DNA of 64,000 nucleotides from Lineus longissimus (taxonomy: Eukaryota; Nemertea; Pilidiophora; Heteronemertea; Lineidae), in NCBI RefSeq assembly GCF_910592395.1, contig NC_088320.1:9860001-9924000 (forward strand), read 5' to 3'. A model generated the notes under the pieces. That model was not told the DNA's origin. It searched no databases and was given only the letters and a program-made list of their open reading frames with translations. The translations under genes were made by a program, and so were the position numbers. This document shows positions 59,301 through 64,000 of this stretch, one piece after another (the first letter of the stretch is position 1; each line of letters begins with the position of its first letter).

Positions 59301-60023
59301 AGCGTGATCGATCACGACGAGCGCCATCACCGACCAACTTTCATCGCCAGTAGCGAAATATTGCTAGTCGAATGACAACTTCTCATCGCAGAATCTCAAA
59401 ATTGCCGTCTAAGTTTGTCCAATCGGTCATCTTGACTCTGTATAACCAAAGTGAGCGTGATCGGTCACGACGAGCGCCATCGCCGCTGACTTTCATCGCC
59501 AGTAGTGTAATATCGCTATCGAATGACGACTTATCATCGCAGAATCTCGAAATTACTGTCTCAGTTTGGTTCAATCGGTCATCTTGACTCCGTATAACCA
59601 AAATTAGCGTGATCGATCACGACGAGCGCCATCACCGACCGACTTTCATCGCCAGTAGCGAAATATTGCTAGTCGAATGACAACTTCTCATCGCAGAATC
59701 TCAAAATTGCCGTCTAAGTTTGTCCAATCGGTCATCTTGACTCTGTATAACCAAAGTGAGCGTGATCGGTCGCGACGAGCGCCATCGCCGCTGACTTTCA
59801 TCGCCAGTAGTGTAATATCGCTAGTTGAATGACAACTTCTCATCGCAGAATCTCGAAATTGCCGTCTAAGTTTGTCCAATTGGTCATCTTCACTCTGTAT
59901 AACCAAAGTGAGCGTGATCGGTCGCGACGAGGGCCATCGCCGCTGACTTTCATCGTCAGTAGTGTAATATCGCTAGTTGAATGACAACTTTTCATCGCAG
60001 AATCTCGAAATTGCCGTCTTAGT

Positions 60024-63000
60024 TTGTCCAATCGGTCATCTTGACTCTGTATAACCAAAATGAGCGTGATCGGTCGTGACGAGCGCCATCACCTACTGAC
60101 TTTCATCGCCAGTAGTGTAATATTGCTAGTCGAATGACGACTAATCATCGCAGAATCACGAAATTGTGGTCTCAGTTTGTCTAATCGGGCACTTCTACTC
60201 TGAAAAACCATAATTAGCGTGATCGGTCGTGACGAGCGCCATCGCCGACTGACAATGATCGCCAGTAGTCTTATATCGTTGGTCGAATGACAAATTATCA
60301 TCGCAGAATCTTGAAATTGTGGTCTCAGTTAGTCAAATCGTTCATCTCGACACCGTATAACCAAAAAAAGCGTGATCGGTCGCGACAAGCGGCTTCGCTG
60401 ACCGACTTTCATCACCAGTAGTGTAATATCGCTAGTCGAATTACAACTTATCATCGCAGAATCTGGAAATTGCGTTCTCAGTTTGTCCAATTCGTCATCT
60501 CGACTCTGTAAAACCATAATGAGCGTGACTGGTCGCAACAAGCGCCATCGCCAATCGTCTTTCATCACCAGTCTTTTAATATCGTTATCAAATGACAACT
60601 TATCATCGCAGAATCTCAAAATTGTGGTCTCAGTTGGTCTAATCGGTCATCTCGACTCTGTATAACCAAAATGAGCGTGATCGGTCGTGACGAGCGCCAT
60701 CGCCGACCGACTTTCATCGCCAGTAGTGTAATATCGCTAGTCGAATGACAACTTCTCATCGCAGAATCTGACCCTTGCGATTTCAGTTTTTCCAATCGGT
60801 CATCTTGACTCTGTATAACCAAAATGAGCGTGATCTGTCGCGACAGGCGCCATCGCTCACCGACCGTTATCGCCAGTAGCGTAATATTGCTAGTCGAATG
60901 ACAACTTCTCATTGCAGAATCTCAAAATTGCTGTTTAAGTTTGTCCAATCGGTCATCTTGACTCTGTATAACCAAAATGGGCGTGATCGTTCGCGACGAG
61001 CGCCATCGCCGCTGACTTTCATCGCCAGTAGTGTAATATCGCTAGTCGAATGACAACTTATCATCGCAGAATCTCGAAATTGCGGTCTCAGTTTGTCCAA
61101 TCGGTCATCTTGACTCTGTATAACCAAAATGAGCGTGATCGGTCGCGACAAGCGCCATCGCTCACCGACCGTCATCGCCAGTAGCGTAATATTGCTAGTC
61201 GAATGACAACTTCTCATCGCAGAATCTCAAAATTGCCGTCTAAGTTTGTCCAATCGGTCATCTTGACTCTGTATAACCAAAATGAGCGTGATCGGTCGCG
61301 ACGAGCGCCATCAACTACTGACTTTCATCGCCAGTAGTGTAATATTGCTAGTCGAATGACAACTTATCATCGCAGAATCTCGAAATTGCTGTCTCAGTTT
61401 GTCCAATCAGTCATCTTCACCCTGTATAATCAAAATAAGCGTGATCGGTCGTGACAAGCGCCATCGCTCACCGACTGTCATCGCCAGTAGCGTAATATTG
61501 ATATTCGAATGACGACTAATCATCGCAGAATCACGAAATTGTGGTCTCAGTTCGTCTAATCAGCCACTTCTACTCTGAAAAACTTAAATTAGCGTGATCG
61601 GTCCCGACGAGCGCCATCGCCGACCGACTTTCATCGCCAGTAGTGTAATATCGCTATCGAATCACGACTTATCATCGCAGAATCTCGAAATTGTGGTCTC
61701 AGTTTGTCTTATCGGTCATCTCGACTCTGTATAACCAAAGTGAGCGTGATCAGTCGCGACAAGCCATCGCCGCTGACTTTCATCGCCAGTAGTGTAATAT
61801 CGCTAGTTGAATGACAACTTCTCATCGCAGAATCTCGAAATTGCCTTCTAAGTTTGTCCAATCGGTCATCTTGACTCTGTATAACCAAAATGAGCTTGAT
61901 CGGTCACGACGAGCGCCATCGCCGCTGACTTTCATCGCCAGTAGTGTAATATTACTAGTCGAATGACAACTTATCATCGCAGAATCTCGAAATTGTGGTC
62001 TCAGTTTGTCTAATCGGGCACTTCTACTCTGAAAAACCATAATTAGCGTGATCGGTCGTGACGAGCGCCATCGCCGACTGACAATGATCGCCAGTAGTCT
62101 TATATCGTTGGTCGAATGACAAATTATCATCGCAGAATCTTGAAATTGTGGTCTCAGTTAGTCAAATCGGTCATCTCGACTCCGTATAACCAAAATAAGC
62201 GTGATCGGTCGCAACGAGCGGCTTCGCTGACCGACTTTCATCACCAGTAGTGTAATATCGCTAGTCGAATTACAACTTATCATCGCAGAATCTGGAAATT
62301 GCGTTCTCAGTTTGTCCAATTCGTCATCTCGACTCTGTAAAACCATAATGAGCGTGACTGGTCGCAACGAGCGCCATCGCCAATCGTCTTTCATCACCAG
62401 TCTTTTAATATCGTTATCAAATGACAACTTATCATCGCAGAATCTCAAAATTGTGGTCTCAGTTGGTCTAATCGGTCATCTCGACTCTGTATAACCAAAA
62501 TGAGCGTGATCAGTCGTGACGAGCGCCATCGCCGACCGACTTTCATCGCCAGTAGTGTAATATCGCTAGTCGAATGACAACTTCTCATCGCAGAATCTGA
62601 CCCTTGCGATCTCAGTTTTTCCAATCGGTCATCTTGACTCTGTATAACCAAAATGAGCGTGATCTGTCGCGACAGGCGCCATCGCTCACCGACCGTTATC
62701 GCCAGTAGCGTAATATTGCTAGTCGAATGACAACTTCTCATCGCAGAATCTCAAAATTGCTGTTTAAGTTTGTCCAATCGGTCATCTTGACTCTGCATAA
62801 CCAAAATGGGCGTGATCGTTCGCGACGAGCGCCATCGCCGCTGACTTTCATCGCCAGTAGTGTAATATCGCTAGTCGAATGACAACTTATCATCGCAGAA
62901 TCTCAAAATTGCGGTCTCAGTTGTCCAATCGGTCATCTTGACTCTGTATAACCAAAATGAGCGTGATCGGTCGCGACAAGCGCCATCGCTCACCGCCCGT

Positions 63001-64000
63001 CATCGCCAGTAGCGAAATATTGCTAGTCGAATGACAACTTCTCATCGCAGAATCTCAAAATTGCCGTCTAAGTTTGTCCAATCGGTCATCTTGACTCTGT
63101 ATAACCAAAATGAGCGTGATCGGTCGCGACGAGCGCCATCACCTACTGACTTTCATCGCCAGTAGTGTAATATTGCTAGTCGAATGACAACTTATCATCG
63201 CAGAATCTCGAAATTGCTGTCTCAGTTTGTCCAATCAGTCATCTTCACCCTGTATAATCAAAATAAGCGTGATCGGTCGTGACAAGCGCCATCGCTCACC
63301 GACTGTCATCGCCAGTAGCGTAATATTGATATTCGAATGACGACTAATCATCGCAGAATCACGAAATTGTGGTCTCAGTTTGTCTAATCAGCCACTTCTA
63401 CTCTGAAAAACTAAAATTAGCGTGATCGGTCGCGACGAGCGCCATCGCCGACCGACTTTCATCGCCAGTAGTGTAATATCGCTAGTCGAATGACAACTTA
63501 TCATCGCAGAATCTCAAAATTGCGGTCTCAGTTGTCCAATCGGTCATCTTGACTCTGTATAACCAAAATGAGCGTGATCGGTTGCGACAAGCGCCATCGC
63601 TCACCGACCGTCATCGCCAGTAGCGAAATATTGCTAGTCGAATGACAACTTCTCATCGCAGAATCTCAAAATTGCCGTCTAAGTTTGTCCAATCGGTCAT
63701 CTTGACTCTGTATAACCAAAATGAGCGTGATCGGTCGCGACAAGCGCCATCACCTACTGACTTTCATCGCCAGTAGTGTAATATTGCTAGTCGAATGACA
63801 ACTTATCATCGCAGAATCTCGAAATTGCTGTCTCAGTTTGTCCAATCAGTCATCTTCACCCTGTATAATCAAAATAAGCGTGATCGGTCGTGACAAGCGC
63901 CATCGCTCACCGACTGTCATCGCCAGTAGCGTAATATTGATATTCGAATGACGACTAATCATCGCAGAATCACGAAATTGTGGTCTCAGTTTGTCTAGTC
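60024..64000. repeat. Higher-order repeat, 7777-bp distance, copy 2 (continues past window)
   Basis: This is the second copy of the 7777-bp series, truncated only by the end of the window. The final bases still align with those at 56213-56223, with one difference (GTCTAGTC against GTCTAATC). Confidence 0.92.

Larger units (their letters stand above)
37918..64000. repeat. 152-bp satellite array, right arm (about 172 monomers)
   Basis: The same 152-bp satellite resumes in exactly the phase in which it was interrupted by the insertion and continues, in the same orientation, off the right edge. It uses the same monomer types as the left arm, including the type with the local CGCAGAATCTGACCCTTGCG insertion and the type with GACTGACAATGATCGCCAG followed by TCTTATATCGTTGGTCG. 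Higher-order duplication is stronger here than at the left end of the window: 3559-bp and 7777-bp repeat distances give long, almost identical blocks. I see no interruption longer than a partial monomer between 37918 and 64000 and no plausible gene. Confidence 0.97.

Noticed and set aside
37918-64000. The same type of reading frames in the right arm as a repetitive protein family
   Set aside because: Frame length is set by where monomer variants carry stops. There are no start context, splice or codon-use signs of coding, and changes between copies are spread evenly over codon positions by eye.
961-64000. CRISPR-like array
   Set aside because: The repeats are long, contiguous and diverged, with no unique spacers. 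Unit length, eukaryotic-style mobile elements and lack of cas genes all argue against it.
961-64000. TATAA in every monomer (GTATAACC) as a promoter series
   Set aside because: A five-base match repeated with the monomer is not evidence of initiation, and no downstream element or terminator is present.
961-64000. CENP-B box within the satellite
   Set aside because: I looked for TTCG followed at the right spacing by CGGG on both strands and saw no convincing match in the common monomer types.

Overview
This window is almost entirely tandem repeat DNA from a eukaryote. I find no protein-coding gene that I would stand behind. It holds a hexanucleotide array (1 to about 960), then a long 152-bp satellite array in two arms (961-33591 and 37918-64000), separated by one 4.3-kb mobile-element insertion (about 33592-37917). 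The many short reading frames inside the satellite are by-products: 152 is not a multiple of three, so each strand cycles through all frames, and near-identical 'proteins' recur at multiples of the repeat length.

The organism is most likely an animal, probably a marine invertebrate. The insertion carries a repeat style (a 5' GGCC hairpin followed by GCTCACCT, internal TGACCTCTGTGACCTTGA modules, and a 3' end AGGTGAGCTAAAA) that I associate, from memory only, with mollusc and other marine invertebrate genomes. There are no bacterial operons, ribosome binding sites or CRISPR arrays. All satellite monomers run in the same direction. I estimate about 215 monomers on the left and 172 on the right. 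The monomer is about 47% GC by hand count and is unusually rich in CpG.

The array is not a simple monomer ladder. It is a mosaic of diverged monomer types arranged in multi-kilobase higher-order duplications. Repeat distances, read from identical landmarks, are 1367 bp (1.3-4.1 kb), 8982 bp (7.3-10.7 versus 16.3-19.6 kb), 10496 bp (10.3-15.4 versus 20.8-25.9 kb), 6088 and 2728 bp (19.6-29.7 kb), about 11.1 kb (29.1-31.4 versus 40.2-42.6 kb), 2924 and 3559 bp (42.3-52.0 kb), 611 bp (55.1-56.3 kb) and 7777 bp (52.2-56.2 versus 60.0-64.0 kb). These nest and overlap, as expected from repeated unequal exchange or segmental amplification.

The insertion can be delimited exactly because the array contains the same monomers without it: the empty site lies at about 43153-43158, with another copy near 46076. 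The outer element (A) has a second element of the same structural family (B, about 34325-35441) nested inside it. Both begin with a GGCC-type hairpin, have matching subterminal inverted motifs, and end with a hairpin that finishes GAGCT before an A-run. Element A also carries a CRE-like cluster, a 471-bp internal duplication containing an 83-bp duplication, and minus-strand promoter-like and splice-like signals that might be a captured gene fragment. Element B carries three approximately 300-bp modules with nuclear-receptor-type half-site arrangements. These regulatory readings are inference from motifs only.
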